Shown here: positions 17,762 through 27,762 of the stretch, piece by piece
Numbering within the stretch: the stretch's first letter is position 1
How the letters are laid out: the number at the start of each line of letters is the position of its first letter
Origin: DATFDN01 sp035685165
GTDB lineage: Bacteria; Pseudomonadota; Alphaproteobacteria; Acetobacterales; Acetobacteraceae
DNA length: 64,000 bases
Direction: 5' to 3'
Assembly (NCBI GenBank): GCA_035685165.1
Contig: DASRBI010000002.1
Span: 1-64,000, forward strand
The notes under the pieces: generated by a model
What the model saw: the letters and a program-made list of their open reading frames with translations, nothing else
The model's database searches: none
Told to the model about the DNA's origin: nothing
Translations under genes and position numbers: made by a program

Positions 17762-18538
17762 TCAGGCGGCGGCGACGGCGAGCCTCGTGGTGCCGGAGAT
17801 GCGCGCGTGCACCGCCTCGGCGAAGGCCTCCAGGATGCGGCGCGAAAGCGCGTCGGTCTGATAGTCGTATTCGGGATGCCACTGCACACCGATGGCGAAA
17901 CCGCCTGCGTTCGGCACCCGCACCGCCTCGATCGTCCCGTCCGGCGCGAAGCCCTCGGCGACCAGGAGCGGTGCGAGCTTGTTCACGCCCTGATTGTGCA
18001 GCGAATTGACCGCTATCTCGGTTTTCCCCGCGAGCCGGTGCAGCCAACTACCCGGGACCACGCGCACGCTGTGCGCCTTGCCGACCCGCACCTTATGCGA
18101 GGGCTGCATCGGCGTGGAGTGGTCCAGCCGGTCCGGCAAGTCCTGCAATCGCTGATGCAGGCTGCCGCCGAGCGCGACGTTGAGCTCTTGGAACCCCCGG
18201 CAGATCGCCAGCACCGGCACGCCCTCGGCCACCGCGGCGCGGATCAGCGGCAGGGTGGCGGCATCGCGGGCAGGGTCCTCGGGCGTGCCTTCGGGGTGCG
18301 GCGGGCCGCCATAGAGGCTGGGCTGCACGTTGGAGCGGCTGCCCGTCAGGATGATGCCGTCGAGCCGGCTGAGTAGCGTCTCGGCGCAGGCCGCCGTGCC
18401 GCTCGCCGGGATCAGCACCGGCACCCCACCGATCACCTGATCGACCGCGCGCACATAGGTATCGGACGCGGCATGGTTCGGCATCCCGAACGCGCCGAAT
18501 TGTTTGGTGCAGCAACTGATCCCGATCAGCGGTTTCAC
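17762..18538 (-). CDS. Class I glutamine amidotransferase-like hydrolase (peptidase C26, PuuD-like)
   Basis: The protein (258 residues) resembles gamma-glutamyl-gamma-aminobutyrate hydrolases, which cleave gamma-glutamyl amides in polyamine breakdown. The triad is visible: nucleophile C113 in AICRGFQELN, H221 and E223 in VQWHPEYD. The GTG at 18538 is preferred because AGGAGG lies upstream and the family begins KPLIGIS; an ATG at 18568 would put that site inside the gene. No other puu genes are nearby, so the physiological substrate is open. Confidence 0.87.
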   Translation of the reverse strand: MKPLIGISCCTKQFGAFGMPNHAASDTYVRAVDQVIGGVPVLIPASGTAACAETLLSRLDGIILTGSRSNVQPSLYGGPPHPEGTPEDPARDAATLPLIRAAVAEGVPVLAICRGFQELNVALGGSLHQRLQDLPDRLDHSTPMQPSHKVRVGKAHSVRVVPGSWLHRLAGKTEIAVNSLHNQGVNKLAPLLVAEGFAPDGTIEAVRVPNAGGFAIGVQWHPEYDYQTDALSRRILEAFAEAVHARISGTTRLAVAAA

Positions 18539-18599
18539 GGCCCGGCCCGACCTCCTGACGGCGAACATCCACCATCACTGTGACCGAAACAAGACAAAC

Positions 18600-19262
18600 C
18601 TAGCCTCCGCCGCCGCGATTCGGGCTGAGCGTCATCGGCGCCACCGGCGCGAACAGGCTCTGGTCGATGCTGACGCCGGTCTTCACGTCGCTCAGTACGA
18701 CGGTGGTACGCTGGCCCTGGGCGTCGATGACCGTCCATTGCCGCAGCGACCACGGATCGTCCGCGAAGGTGAGCGTCAGGCTCCCCTCGGAGGGCGCGTC
18801 GCTGCGGACCAGCGTGATCTGCGCCTGACCCGGCAGCTGGCGCACGTCCGTCACGGTCAGATCGTCGCCCTGCAACCTGATCTGGTCGGCGAGCAGGATG
18901 CCGAGCGGCGTCTGCCCCGTGGGGATCGAGGAGGTCTGGCCGAGCTCCGAATCGCGGAACAGCACCATCCCGTGCCCGGCCACCAGCAACAGCGGACTCG
19001 GCGGATCGTACTGGAAGCGCATCCGCCCCGGCCGGTCGAGCCAGGCGGTGCCGTGCGTGATCACGCCGTTGGGCGCGATCTGGGTGAACCGGGCCTCGAG
19101 CGTGCGGACCGAGTTCAGGTATTGCTGCGCCTCGGTCACGATCCGCGCGCTGTCCTGCTGCGCCGCCGCGGGGGCCGGCGCGGGCGCCGCGAGCGCCCAT
19201 CCGGTCGGCAGCGCGAGACCCAGTCCCAACAGCAGCGCGGCGGCTTTCCCCATGGCCCGCAT
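18600..19262 (-). CDS. lolA: Outer-membrane lipoprotein carrier protein LolA
   Basis: LolA ferries lipoproteins through the periplasm from LolCDE to the outer membrane. The 220-residue precursor has a signal peptide (hydrophobic AAALLLGLGLALPTGWALA) and the LolA fold with LNSVRTLEARFTQIAPNG, GRMRFQYDPPSPLLLVAGHG and DPWSLRQWTVIDAQGQ. The start is uncertain between ATGs at 19262 and 19253, neither with a clear ribosome binding site. Confidence 0.88.
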   Translation of the reverse strand: MRAMGKAAALLLGLGLALPTGWALAAPAPAPAAAQQDSARIVTEAQQYLNSVRTLEARFTQIAPNGVITHGTAWLDRPGRMRFQYDPPSPLLLVAGHGMVLFRDSELGQTSSIPTGQTPLGILLADQIRLQGDDLTVTDVRQLPGQAQITLVRSDAPSEGSLTLTFADDPWSLRQWTVIDAQGQRTTVVLSDVKTGVSIDQSLFAPVAPMTLSPNRGGGG

Positions 19263-19321
19263 GTGGCACGCCGGCGGCGCGTTTTGCACTCCGTGGCGGG
19301 ATGGCGGCCATGTGCCGCGCG

Positions 19322-19837
19322 CTATTCGTCGTAGGCGACCAGCGCCTCGCAGGGCACGTCCAGCCGCGAACGGCCCTTGAGGAATGTCAGCTCGATCAGC
19401 GCCGCCGCCGCCGGCACCACCGCCCCCACTTTCCGCAGCAAAGCGATCCCGGCCGCCATCGTGCCGCCAGTCGCGAGCAGATCGTCCACCACCACGACGC
19501 GCTGGCCCGGGATTACAGCGTCGGCCTGGATCTCGATTCGGTCGGTGCCGTATTCGAGCGCGTAGTCGAGCCCGGTGGTCGCGCCGGGCAGCTTGCCGGC
19601 CTTGCGGAGCATCACGAAGCCGCAGCCGAGCTTGAGCGCGAGCGGCGCGGCGATCAGGAAGCCCCGGCTCTCCACGCCCGCGAGCAGGTCCGGCTGGAAC
19701 GCCCGCACCGCCTTGGCCATCCGCCCCATCGCCACCTGCCAGGCATCGGCATCCCGGAGCAGGGTGGAGATGTCGTAGAAAAGTATGCCGGGCTTGGGGA
19801 AATCCGGGATCGCGCGGATATGGTCTTTCAGGTCCAT
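19322..19837 (-). CDS. apt: Adenine phosphoribosyltransferase
   Basis: This purine-salvage enzyme makes AMP from adenine and PRPP. The 171-residue protein has the DFPKPGILFYDIS loop, GVESRGFLIAAPLAL, and the PRPP-binding motif VVVVDDLLATGGTMAAG. Length and motifs are standard. It is a single gene between lolA and a divergent phosphoesterase gene. Confidence 0.97.
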   Translation of the reverse strand: MDLKDHIRAIPDFPKPGILFYDISTLLRDADAWQVAMGRMAKAVRAFQPDLLAGVESRGFLIAAPLALKLGCGFVMLRKAGKLPGATTGLDYALEYGTDRIEIQADAVIPGQRVVVVDDLLATGGTMAAGIALLRKVGAVVPAAAALIELTFLKGRSRLDVPCEALVAYDE

Positions 19838-19924
19838 GGGCGGTCCTTGCTGTGCTGCCCGCTTTAGGGCGGGACGGAGGCGGCGCGCAATGTCGGCCGC
19901 GCCGCCTTGACAGCGGCGCGATCA

Positions 19925-20656
19925 GTGAGGATCGGAACTCCTATCTTGCGCCTCGAACCCGCCCCCGCCGCGCTGCCGCCCGGCCAGCGCATCTATGCCA
20001 TCGGCGACATCCACGGCCTCAGCGCGCGGCTCGCGGCGCTGCACGCGGCAATCGCCGACGACCTTGCCCGTCGCCCTGCGGCGGCCCCGCTCATTCTGCA
20101 CATCGGCGATTACGTGGACCGCGGGCCGGACACGGCGGGCGTGATCGAGATCTTGCTGCGCGGCTCGCCCGTGCCGGGCGTGCCGATGGTCAACCTCAAG
20201 GGCAATCACGAGCAGACCATGATCGAGGCGCTGGCCGGCGACCGTGCCGCCGGCACCGATTGGCTGTTCCACGGCGGCAAGCCAGCCTTGGAGAGCTACG
20301 GCGCCGACCCCGAGGGACCGCGCGAGGCCTGGGCGGAGCGCGTGCCCGCAGCGCACCGCGCGTTCCTGAGCGGGCTCGTCCTGTGGCACCGCGCCGGGGG
20401 CTACGTGTTCGCCCACGCCGGCATCCGACCCGGCGTGGCGATGGAGAAACAAAGCCCCGACGACCTCATGCGGGTACGCCAGCCCTTTCTCTACACCGAT
20501 CAGAACCTCGGCGCCGTGGTGGTACACGGCCACACGCCAACCAAGGCCCCCGTGGTGCGTGCCAACCGGATCGGCATCGACACCGGCGCAGTGTTCGGCG
20601 GGCCGCTGACGTGCCTCGTGCTGGAGGACGACCGGATGGGCTTCCTCGTCGCGTAA
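19925..20656 (+). CDS. Metallophosphoesterase, PP2A-like Ser/Thr phosphatase family
   Basis: The protein carries the full phosphoesterase signature: GDIHG (D and H), GDYVDRG and GNHE, with later metal-ligand His residues in YVFAHAGI and VVHGHTP. It resembles bacterial Ser/Thr phosphatases of the PrpA/bacteriophage lambda type. The start is uncertain: GTG at 19925 is used, and a TTG at 19907 is possible; neither has a clear ribosome binding site. The substrate may be a phosphoprotein or a nucleotide. Confidence 0.87.
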   Translation: MRIGTPILRLEPAPAALPPGQRIYAIGDIHGLSARLAALHAAIADDLARRPAAAPLILHIGDYVDRGPDTAGVIEILLRGSPVPGVPMVNLKGNHEQTMIEALAGDRAAGTDWLFHGGKPALESYGADPEGPREAWAERVPAAHRAFLSGLVLWHRAGGYVFAHAGIRPGVAMEKQSPDDLMRVRQPFLYTDQNLGAVVVHGHTPTKAPVVRANRIGIDTGAVFGGPLTCLVLEDDRMGFLVA

Positions 20657-20728
20657 CGGCCCGTCGGAAAACGCAGGGCCGGCGCGACGATTTGCCTTCG
20701 CTCCGCCACCGTGGAGGCTGCTAGGTCC

Positions 20729-21703
20729 ATGCCCCCCACGCCAAAGAGGCTTCGCGTGTCAGCCGCCGCCCCATCCATCGCGGCCCGCCCGGATGCCGGC
20801 GCGACACAAGCGCTGCGTCTGCGGCAGCGCGCGATGTTCGGAGCGCTCTGCTTCGTCTGGGGCACGACCTGGCTCGCCATGAAGGTCGGCATCGCCACGG
20901 TCTCCCCCGGCGTCTTCGCCGGCACCCGCTGGACGGTCGCGGGCCTGGTGTTGCTCACCGTGCGCGCCTTGCATGGCCACGCACTCGACATTCCGTTCCG
21001 CCTGCGTGGACGGCTCATTCTGTGCGCCGTGCTGATGGTCTCGCTCAATCAGGTGATCCAGCTCTACGGGCTGCGCTACATCACCGCCGGCCTCGCCGCC
21101 GTCCTGAGTTCCGCGCTGACGCCGATCGCGCTCCTGGGGTTCGCCATCGGCTTCGGGCAGGAGCGGCTGCGCTGGCAGCAGGCGGCCGGGATCGGCGTCG
21201 GCGTGATCGGCATTTTCATGCTGTTCGGGCCGAAGGCGCTCTCCGGCAATCTGAGCCTCGGGGAAGTGCTGGGCGCGCTCGGCGTGATCATCGGCACGCT
21301 CGCCTATGCGGCGGGCTCGGTGATCGCGCGACCGCTGATGCGGACGATGCCGGCCGCACACGTGGCGGCGATGACGAACCTGATCGGCGGCGGCGCGCTG
21401 CTGATCGGCTCGCTCCTGTTCGAGCCGGGGGCGTTGCGCGCCATCACCGGCGACTGGGGGTGGCCGGCATTCCTCGCCTGGCTCTACCTGTTGCTGCCCG
21501 GCTCGCTCGGGGCGACCGTGATCTACTTCCTCCTGGTGCGGGACTGGGGCGCGAGCCGCACCGGCACCTATGCCTTCGTCTCGCCGGTGATTGCGGTGGC
21601 GATCGGCCTCTGGCTGTTCGGCGAGCACGTGGACGCGGGCGAGGTGGTGGGCATGGCCCTGATGCTGGTTGCCGCCTTCATGGTGCTGCGCACGCGCGGG
21701 TAA
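20729..21703 (+). CDS. DMT/EamA-family transporter
   Basis: This 324-residue inner-membrane protein has ten predicted helices in two EamA repeats (FGALCFVWGTTWLAMKVGI in the first, SLGATVIYFLLVRDWGASRTGTYAFVSPVIAV in the second). The ATG at 20729 follows AGG at 20723. The first 35 residues are hydrophilic. The substrate is unknown; members of this family export amino acids and other metabolites. Confidence 0.87.
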   Translation: MPPTPKRLRVSAAAPSIAARPDAGATQALRLRQRAMFGALCFVWGTTWLAMKVGIATVSPGVFAGTRWTVAGLVLLTVRALHGHALDIPFRLRGRLILCAVLMVSLNQVIQLYGLRYITAGLAAVLSSALTPIALLGFAIGFGQERLRWQQAAGIGVGVIGIFMLFGPKALSGNLSLGEVLGALGVIIGTLAYAAGSVIARPLMRTMPAAHVAAMTNLIGGGALLIGSLLFEPGALRAITGDWGWPAFLAWLYLLLPGSLGATVIYFLLVRDWGASRTGTYAFVSPVIAVAIGLWLFGEHVDAGEVVGMALMLVAAFMVLRTRG

Positions 21704-21797
21704 TCCCGCAAACATCAAATACCAGACAGAGGCTTTGCGCTGCCGCCGTTGCGCGGTAGATGTGGTAATGTAGCGCAACGAGACCTCTCAGCCCCCG

Positions 21798-23588
21798 ATG
21801 CATTCGCGAACCGCTGACACGTCCCGGCTGTCCCGGCTGGGCGACTACACCACCACGAGCCGCGTTCTGGTCCTTGCCGTCATGGCGATCGCGACCGGCA
21901 GCTTCGGCGTCGCCTCGGCCTGGGTGCTGCTGCGGCTGATCGCGCTCGTCACCGGCATCGCCTACTACGGCGAGCTCTCGACTCGGCACGGCATCGTCAT
22001 CTCGCTTGCCGTGCTCGGCAACTGGTCGATTCTTGTGCCGGTCGTCGGCTCGCTGATCGTCGGCCTGATGGCCCGCTACGGCTCGGAGAAGATTCGCGGC
22101 CACGGCATCCCCGAGGCGCTGGAGGCGATCCTGATCGGCGAGAGCCGCATCGACGCCAAGGTCACGGTGCTGAAGCCGCTGTCGTCGGCCATCGCCATCG
22201 GCACCGGCGGCCCGTTCGGCGCCGAGGGGCCGATCATCATGACCGGCGGCGCGCTAGGCTCGCTGTTCGCGCAACTCTTCAGAATGAGCGGCGCCGAGCG
22301 TAAGACGCTGCTGGTGGCCGGCGCGGCGGCGGGGATGACGGCGGTGTTCGGCACCCCCATCGCCGCCGTGCTGCTGTCGGTCGAGTTGCTGCTGTTCGAG
22401 TGGAAGCCGCGCAGCTTCATCCCGGTGCTGGTGGCCTGCATCACCGCCTCGGTGGAACGCGTTTGGCTTCTCCCGGCGACGCCGCTCTTTCCGCACGTCT
22501 CGGCGTTCCCGATCGACAGCGTCTCGCTTCTTCTGTGCTGCGCGCTCGGTATCATCTGCGGCATCGCCTCGGGCCTGCTGACCGGGCTCGTCTACGCCGC
22601 CGAGGACGCATTTGGCCTGCTGCCGATCCACTGGATGTGGTGGCCCGCGATCGGCGGCCTCGTGGTCGGGCTCGGCGGCCTCATCAACCCGTCCGCGCTC
22701 GGCGTGGGCTACGTCATCATCGACCGGCTGCTGAACGGGAACACGCCGCTCGACTGGACGCTCAAGCTCTTGTTCGTGAAGGCGATCATCTGGGCGGTCG
22801 CACTTGGATCGGGCACCTCGGGCGGCGTGCTGGCCCCGCTGCTCATCATGGGCGGCGGGGTGGGCGCCTTGTTCGGCCGCGTGCTCCCCAATGTGGGCCC
22901 GGGCGACTGGGCGCTGATCGGCATGGCGGCGACGATGGGTGGCACGATGCGCGCGCCGCTGACGGCGATGATGTTCGCTGTCGAGCTCACCGGGGACGGT
23001 CACATGGCGATCCCGCTGCTCACCGCCTGCGGCGCCAGCTACGCCTTCACTGTGCTAGTGCTCAAGCGGTCGATCCTGACCGAGAAGCTGGCCCGCCGCG
23101 GACGGCACATCACGCGCGAATACAGCGTCGATCCGCTGGAGCTCGCGCTGGTACGCGACGTGATGGTGGCGCCCGTGGAAACGGTGCCGGGGAAGATGCG
23201 CATGAGCGAGCTTATCCACTTCTTCGGCTCCGACCGCGCCACCCACAAGACCTACCCGATCGTCGACGACGTGGGCCGCGTGATCGGCCTTGCCTCGCGG
23301 TCGGACGCGCTGGCCGCGGTGGAGACCGCGCCGCACGCCGATCCGCCGCTCAGCGAGTGCCTGGGCGGCCGCGCATTTCCCACGGCGCAGCCCGACGAGC
23401 CGGTGGCGGCGCTGGTCGCACGCATGGTGCAGAGCGAGGCCGGCCGGGTGCCGGTGATCCGAGAGGACGGCAAGCTGGTCGGCATGGTGGCGCGCAGCGA
23501 CCTCTTGCGCGTGCGCGCCCGCCTCTTGATGGAGGAGGAGCACCGCCAATCCTATGTCGGCTGGCGGCGGCACAAGCAGGCAGCCTGA
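21798..23588 (+). CDS. ClC-family chloride channel/antiporter with CBS pair
   Basis: The 596-residue membrane protein contains the ClC selectivity sequences: RGHGIPEALE (helix D region), GTGGPFGAEGPIIMTGG with the gating glutamate, and GSGTSGGVLAPLLIMGG. A cytoplasmic CBS pair follows from about residue 455 (VRDVMVAPVETVPGKM and later GRVPVIREDGKLVGMVARSDLL), which may bind nucleotides. The gating glutamate suggests Cl-/H+ exchange rather than a pure channel. Confidence 0.92.
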   Translation: MHSRTADTSRLSRLGDYTTTSRVLVLAVMAIATGSFGVASAWVLLRLIALVTGIAYYGELSTRHGIVISLAVLGNWSILVPVVGSLIVGLMARYGSEKIRGHGIPEALEAILIGESRIDAKVTVLKPLSSAIAIGTGGPFGAEGPIIMTGGALGSLFAQLFRMSGAERKTLLVAGAAAGMTAVFGTPIAAVLLSVELLLFEWKPRSFIPVLVACITASVERVWLLPATPLFPHVSAFPIDSVSLLLCCALGIICGIASGLLTGLVYAAEDAFGLLPIHWMWWPAIGGLVVGLGGLINPSALGVGYVIIDRLLNGNTPLDWTLKLLFVKAIIWAVALGSGTSGGVLAPLLIMGGGVGALFGRVLPNVGPGDWALIGMAATMGGTMRAPLTAMMFAVELTGDGHMAIPLLTACGASYAFTVLVLKRSILTEKLARRGRHITREYSVDPLELALVRDVMVAPVETVPGKMRMSELIHFFGSDRATHKTYPIVDDVGRVIGLASRSDALAAVETAPHADPPLSECLGGRAFPTAQPDEPVAALVARMVQSEAGRVPVIREDGKLVGMVARSDLLRVRARLLMEEEHRQSYVGWRRHKQAA

Positions 23589-23742
23589 CGCGTGGCGCAC
23601 GGAACGCCTCTCCCGCCTGCGGGTGAGGCGCGCGCGCAGCCGGGTGAGGGCCGCCAATGGAACGCCTTTCCTGCCTTGCGGGAGAGAGCCGGCCTGAACT
23701 TGATCCGAGGCCGGCGCGAAGCGCGCGCGCCGGGTAGGGCCG

Positions 23743-25734
23743 TCAGACGTCCAGCTCCTCCACGCTGCGCGCGTGCTCTTGGATGAACTGAAACCGCAAC
23801 TCCGGCCGGCGGCCCATCAAACTCTCGACCAGATCGGCGGTGCGCGCCCGCTCCTCGGGCGGCGCCAGCACCTTGAGCAAGGTGCGGGTGGCTGGGTTCA
23901 TCGTCGTCTCACGAAGCTGCGCCGGCGGCATCTCGCCGAGGCCCTTGAAGCGACTGACTTCCACTCTCGCGCCCGGCTTGAACTCGGCTTTGATCTTGCG
24001 GTCACGGTCGGCATCGCTCATCGCGTACACGGACTTCGCTCCCTGCGTCAGCCGGTAAAGCGGCGGCTGCGCCAGATAAAGATGCCCATGCCGCACCAGG
24101 TCCGGCAACTCGCGGTAGAAGAAGGTCATCAGCAGGCTGGCGATGTGCGCGCCGTCCACGTCGGCGTCGGTCATGATGATCACGCGCCCATAGCGCAGCT
24201 TGGCGCGGTCGAACCGCTCGCCGACGCCGCAGCCCAGCGCCTCGACCAAATCCTTGAGCTCCTGGTTCTGCCGCAGCTTCTCGGTGCTCGCCGAGGCAAC
24301 GTTCAGGATTTTGCCCCTGAGCGGCAGCACCGCCTGCGTCTCGCGGTTGCGCGCTTGCTTGGCCGAGCCGCCCGCGCTGTCGCCTTCGACAAGGAAAATC
24401 TCGGTCTCGGCGGCGTTCTCTCGGGTGCAGTCGGCGAGCTTGCCGGGCAGGCGCAGCCGCCGCGTGGGCGACTTGCGGGCGGTGTCCTTGCTCTCCTTGC
24501 GCCGCAGCCGGTCCTCGGCCCGCTCGATCACGAACGCCAGCAAGTTATCGGCCGTCGCCGGGTCGCCCGCCAGGAAATGGTCGAACCGGTCGCGCAGCGC
24601 CGCCTCCACCAGCCGCGCCGCCTCGGGGCTGGTCAGCTTCTCCTTGGTCTGGCCCTGGAACTGCGGGTCACGCAGGAACACCGAGAGCTTGGCGGCCATC
24701 GGCGCCAGCAGGTCCTCGGCCGTGATCCCGGCGGCGCGCTTGTTGGCGCGGTGCTCGCCCCAGGCGCGCAGGCCCTTGAGCAACGCGGCGCGGAAGCCCG
24801 CTTCGTGGGTGCCGCCCTGGGCGGTGGGGACGGTGTTGCAGTAGCTGTGCAAGAAGCCCTCGCCCTCCTCTAGCCAGGCCACCGCCCACTCGACGCGCCC
24901 CCCCGGCTCGCCGTTCGCGGCCGGGGGCAAATCGGCCTCGCTCGCCCAGGGTTCGGAAAGCACGCGCGGGGCTTCGCCGATGTCCTCCGCCAGGCTGTCG
25001 CGCAGGCCGCCTGGAAAATGCAGCACCGCTTCGGCGGGGGTGTCGTCCCTCTTCAACAGGGCCGGATCGCAGGTCCAGCGTATCTCCACGCCGCGGAACA
25101 GGTACGCCTTCGAGCGGCAGAGCCGATAAAGTCGCGCCGGGCTGAACTGAAGGGCGCCGAAAATCTGCGGATCGGGGCGGAAGCGGATCGCGGTGCCGCG
25201 CCGGTTCTGCACCGGGCCGGCATTGACGAGCTTCGTCACCGGCTTGCCGCGCGCATAACGCTGCCGCCAAAGCGTGCGGTCGCGCGCGACTTCCACCTCC
25301 AGCGTCTCGGAGAGCGCGTTGACCACCGAACTGCCGACCCCATGTAGGCCGCCCGAAGTCGCATACGCCTTGCCGCCGAACTTACCGCCCGAATGGAGCG
25401 TGGTGAGGATCACCTCGAGCGCGGACAGGTGTTTGAACTTGGGGTGCGGATCGACCGGGATGCCGCGCCCGTTGTCGCGCACGGCGAGCCAGTTCCCTTC
25501 CTCCAGCGCCACTTCGATGAAGCTCGCATGCCCGGCCACCGCCTCGTCCATGGCGTTGTCCAGGATCTCGGCGGCGAGGTGGTGCAGCGCCGCCTCGTCG
25601 GTGCCGCCGATATACATGCCGGGCCGGCGGCGGACCGGCTCCAGTCCTTCCAGAACTTCGATGTCCTTGGCCGAATAGGTCTCCGCCTCGCGCCCAGCGC
25701 CCTTGCCGCGCCCCGGCCCGAACAGGTCGTTCAT
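23743..25734 (-). CDS. parE: DNA topoisomerase IV subunit B
   Basis: ParE is the ATPase subunit that, with ParC, decatenates daughter chromosomes. The 663-residue length and motifs fit: RPGMYIGGTDEAALHHLAAEILDNAMDEAVAG at the ATP site, RDNGRGIPVDPHPKF, GGLHGVGSSVVNALS, and the TOPRIM acidic residues in FLVEGDSAGGSAKQARNR and MTDADVDGAHIASLLMTFFYR. It differs from GyrB by its length and the RRRPGMYIGGTDE start. The two CCTCTCCC-like runs at about 23610-23690 downstream belong to a dispersed GC repeat. Confidence 0.96.
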   Translation of the reverse strand: MNDLFGPGRGKGAGREAETYSAKDIEVLEGLEPVRRRPGMYIGGTDEAALHHLAAEILDNAMDEAVAGHASFIEVALEEGNWLAVRDNGRGIPVDPHPKFKHLSALEVILTTLHSGGKFGGKAYATSGGLHGVGSSVVNALSETLEVEVARDRTLWRQRYARGKPVTKLVNAGPVQNRRGTAIRFRPDPQIFGALQFSPARLYRLCRSKAYLFRGVEIRWTCDPALLKRDDTPAEAVLHFPGGLRDSLAEDIGEAPRVLSEPWASEADLPPAANGEPGGRVEWAVAWLEEGEGFLHSYCNTVPTAQGGTHEAGFRAALLKGLRAWGEHRANKRAAGITAEDLLAPMAAKLSVFLRDPQFQGQTKEKLTSPEAARLVEAALRDRFDHFLAGDPATADNLLAFVIERAEDRLRRKESKDTARKSPTRRLRLPGKLADCTRENAAETEIFLVEGDSAGGSAKQARNRETQAVLPLRGKILNVASASTEKLRQNQELKDLVEALGCGVGERFDRAKLRYGRVIIMTDADVDGAHIASLLMTFFYRELPDLVRHGHLYLAQPPLYRLTQGAKSVYAMSDADRDRKIKAEFKPGARVEVSRFKGLGEMPPAQLRETTMNPATRTLLKVLAPPEERARTADLVESLMGRRPELRFQFIQEHARSVEELDV

Positions 25735-25945
25735 GCTGTGTTCCTGAATCCGGGCCGCACCCTACCGGGGCGGCCGCCCGCTTCGCAAGCGCAGCTCGCC
25801 ATGTCGCCTCTGCTCGCAAGTCTCTGCGAGTCGCCAAGCGGCTTCTCTTCAACGCTGAACCGGTTGGTCGGGGACGCGTTGGGATCGCAATGCCCGTCCG
25901 GCGGCATGCCGGCGGACTGGTTCGGACGGAAGGAGATCAACCAAC

Positions 25946-26248
25946 GTGAAGAAGATCATGCTGGCAACCGCGATGGCTTTCGCGCTCTCGGGCGGCGTCG
26001 CCCTGGCGCAGTCCGGCGGCGGCAACGGGCCCGCGATCGGCAACGACACCACGACCTCGTTGGGCGCGCCGAAAGGCTCGCCGGGCTACACCGCGCCCCG
26101 CTCCGAGGCGGTGCCGGGCCTGCCTGCGCAGACGCGAATGGCGCAGGAATACAACGAGCACGCCCAGCCACCCACCAACCAGAGTCCGACCGCCCCGGTT
26201 CAGGGGCCGAAGAACCCGCTGACGGGCCACACGCAGACCAACCCGTAA
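25946..26248 (+). CDS. Small exported proline-rich protein of unknown function
   Basis: The product (100 residues) has a clear Sec signal peptide (KKIMLATAMAFALSGGVALA, cut near AQ-S). The mature part is low-complexity, rich in Gly, Pro, Thr, Asn and Gln, without Cys. The GTG at 25946 has an AAGGAG ribosome binding site 10 nt upstream, which argues for translation. No family is recognised. It stands alone between parE and a DUF445 gene. Confidence 0.75.
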   Translation: MKKIMLATAMAFALSGGVALAQSGGGNGPAIGNDTTTSLGAPKGSPGYTAPRSEAVPGLPAQTRMAQEYNEHAQPPTNQSPTAPVQGPKNPLTGHTQTNP

Positions 26249-26359
26249 GCCGCGTTTACACTCAGAAATCCGGAGCGGGGGCGGGCGGCGCCTCCGCTCC
26301 TTCTGTTTTCACCGCCCCCCAGGTGCGCCGCCCCGGGCGGGGCCGTATCTAGAGGCGGC

Positions 26360-27634
26360 ATGGCGCCCCCTCCCGACCCGGATGCCGACGCGCGGTGCAG
26401 GCTGCGGCACCACAAGCTGTTCGCCACCGCGCTGCTGCTGGTGATGGCGGCGCTGATCCTGCTTTGCTACGCGCTGCCGCCCGGGCCGGGCACGGAATGG
26501 CTGCTCGCCTCCTCGAAGGCCGGGTTCGTCGGCGGGATCGCCGACTGGTTCGCGGTCACGGCGCTGTTCCGACGCCCGCTCGGCATCCCGATCCCGCACA
26601 CCGCCATCATCCCGCACGAGAAGGAGCGGCTCGGCCGCGCCTTGGGCGGCTTCGTCGCCCGCCACGTGGTGACACCCGAGGAGGTCTCGCGCGTCCTGCG
26701 CGAGCTCGACCTGCCGGGCATCGCGCACCGCTTCCTGGCCGACCCCGACCTCGCCCGCCCGGCCGCGCAGACGCTCGCCGGGATGCTGCCCCGGCTGCTC
26801 GCCTCGGTGGAGGACGGGCGCGCCCGCCGCCTGCTCGCGCGTATCGTGCCGCGCATGGTGGGCGGGGCGGCGGCCGGGCGCATCCTTGCCCGCGCCCTGC
26901 GCGGCCTCGTCGAAGGCGGTCGGCATCAGGAGGTGTTCGGCTTCATCGTCACCCAGGTGCGGGCGCTCATCACGAGCAAGGAGCAGCAGCTCCGGGCCGC
27001 GATCGAGGAGCGGGTGCGCGAGCAGGGCGGCCGTCTGGTCGGCTGGGCGATCGGCGCGTCAGTCGCCCGCCGGGTGCTGGCCTCGATCGAGGCGGAGCTC
27101 GACAAGATGAGCCCGGACGGCTCGGAGCTGCGCGAGGCGTTCGATGTCTGGGTGCGCACGGAGATCGCGCGCATGGAGGAGGATCCGGCGCGTGCCGCCG
27201 AGATCGGCGCCACTATCCGCCGCGCCGCTGGGCACCCGGCGCTGATCGCCTGGGCCTGGGACGTGTGGGGCCGGCTGCGCGGCGCGCTGGAGGCAGACGC
27301 CACGCGTCCGAGCGGCCACACGGTCGCGGTGCTGGAAAGCGCGCTCGGCAATCTCGGCACCTTGCTCGAGACCGACCCCGCGGCGCGGCGGCGGCTGGAG
27401 GTGGCGGTGGAAAGCCTGGTCGCCTCGGTGATGCCGGCGGCGCAGGCGCGCATCGCGGTGTTCATCGCCGACGTGGTGGGCAATTGGGACACCGCCACGA
27501 TCACCGAGCGGCTCGAATTGCGCGTCGGCAAGGATCTGCAATTCGTGCGCGTCAACGGCACCTTGGTGGGCTTCCTGGTGGGCGGGGCGCTCTATGCGAT
27601 GCTGAAGGCGCTGTTCGGCTGGGGCGCGTTCTGA
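26360..27634 (+). CDS. DUF445 family protein
   Basis: The 424-residue protein has the DUF445 layout: an N-terminal helix (TALLLVMAALILLCYALPP), the signature SKAGFVGGIADWFAVTALFRRPLGIPIPHTAIIPHEKERLGRAL-like block, a long helical region, and a C-terminal membrane helix preceded by RVNGTLVGFLVGG. Members are thought to be membrane-anchored and linked to envelope functions, without a defined role. Confidence 0.9.
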   Translation: MAPPPDPDADARCRLRHHKLFATALLLVMAALILLCYALPPGPGTEWLLASSKAGFVGGIADWFAVTALFRRPLGIPIPHTAIIPHEKERLGRALGGFVARHVVTPEEVSRVLRELDLPGIAHRFLADPDLARPAAQTLAGMLPRLLASVEDGRARRLLARIVPRMVGGAAAGRILARALRGLVEGGRHQEVFGFIVTQVRALITSKEQQLRAAIEERVREQGGRLVGWAIGASVARRVLASIEAELDKMSPDGSELREAFDVWVRTEIARMEEDPARAAEIGATIRRAAGHPALIAWAWDVWGRLRGALEADATRPSGHTVAVLESALGNLGTLLETDPAARRRLEVAVESLVASVMPAAQARIAVFIADVVGNWDTATITERLELRVGKDLQFVRVNGTLVGFLVGGALYAMLKALFGWGAF

Positions 27635-27762
27635 GCTCCTTCCATCGCGGCCGGGCCAAGCCCAGTCATGACGCGTAGAATTGGGAAATATTCGGAACCC
27701 GACAAACAGCGCGCCACCACCGGCTTGCATCCTCGCCCCGTCTCCCCTTGTCTCCATCCGCG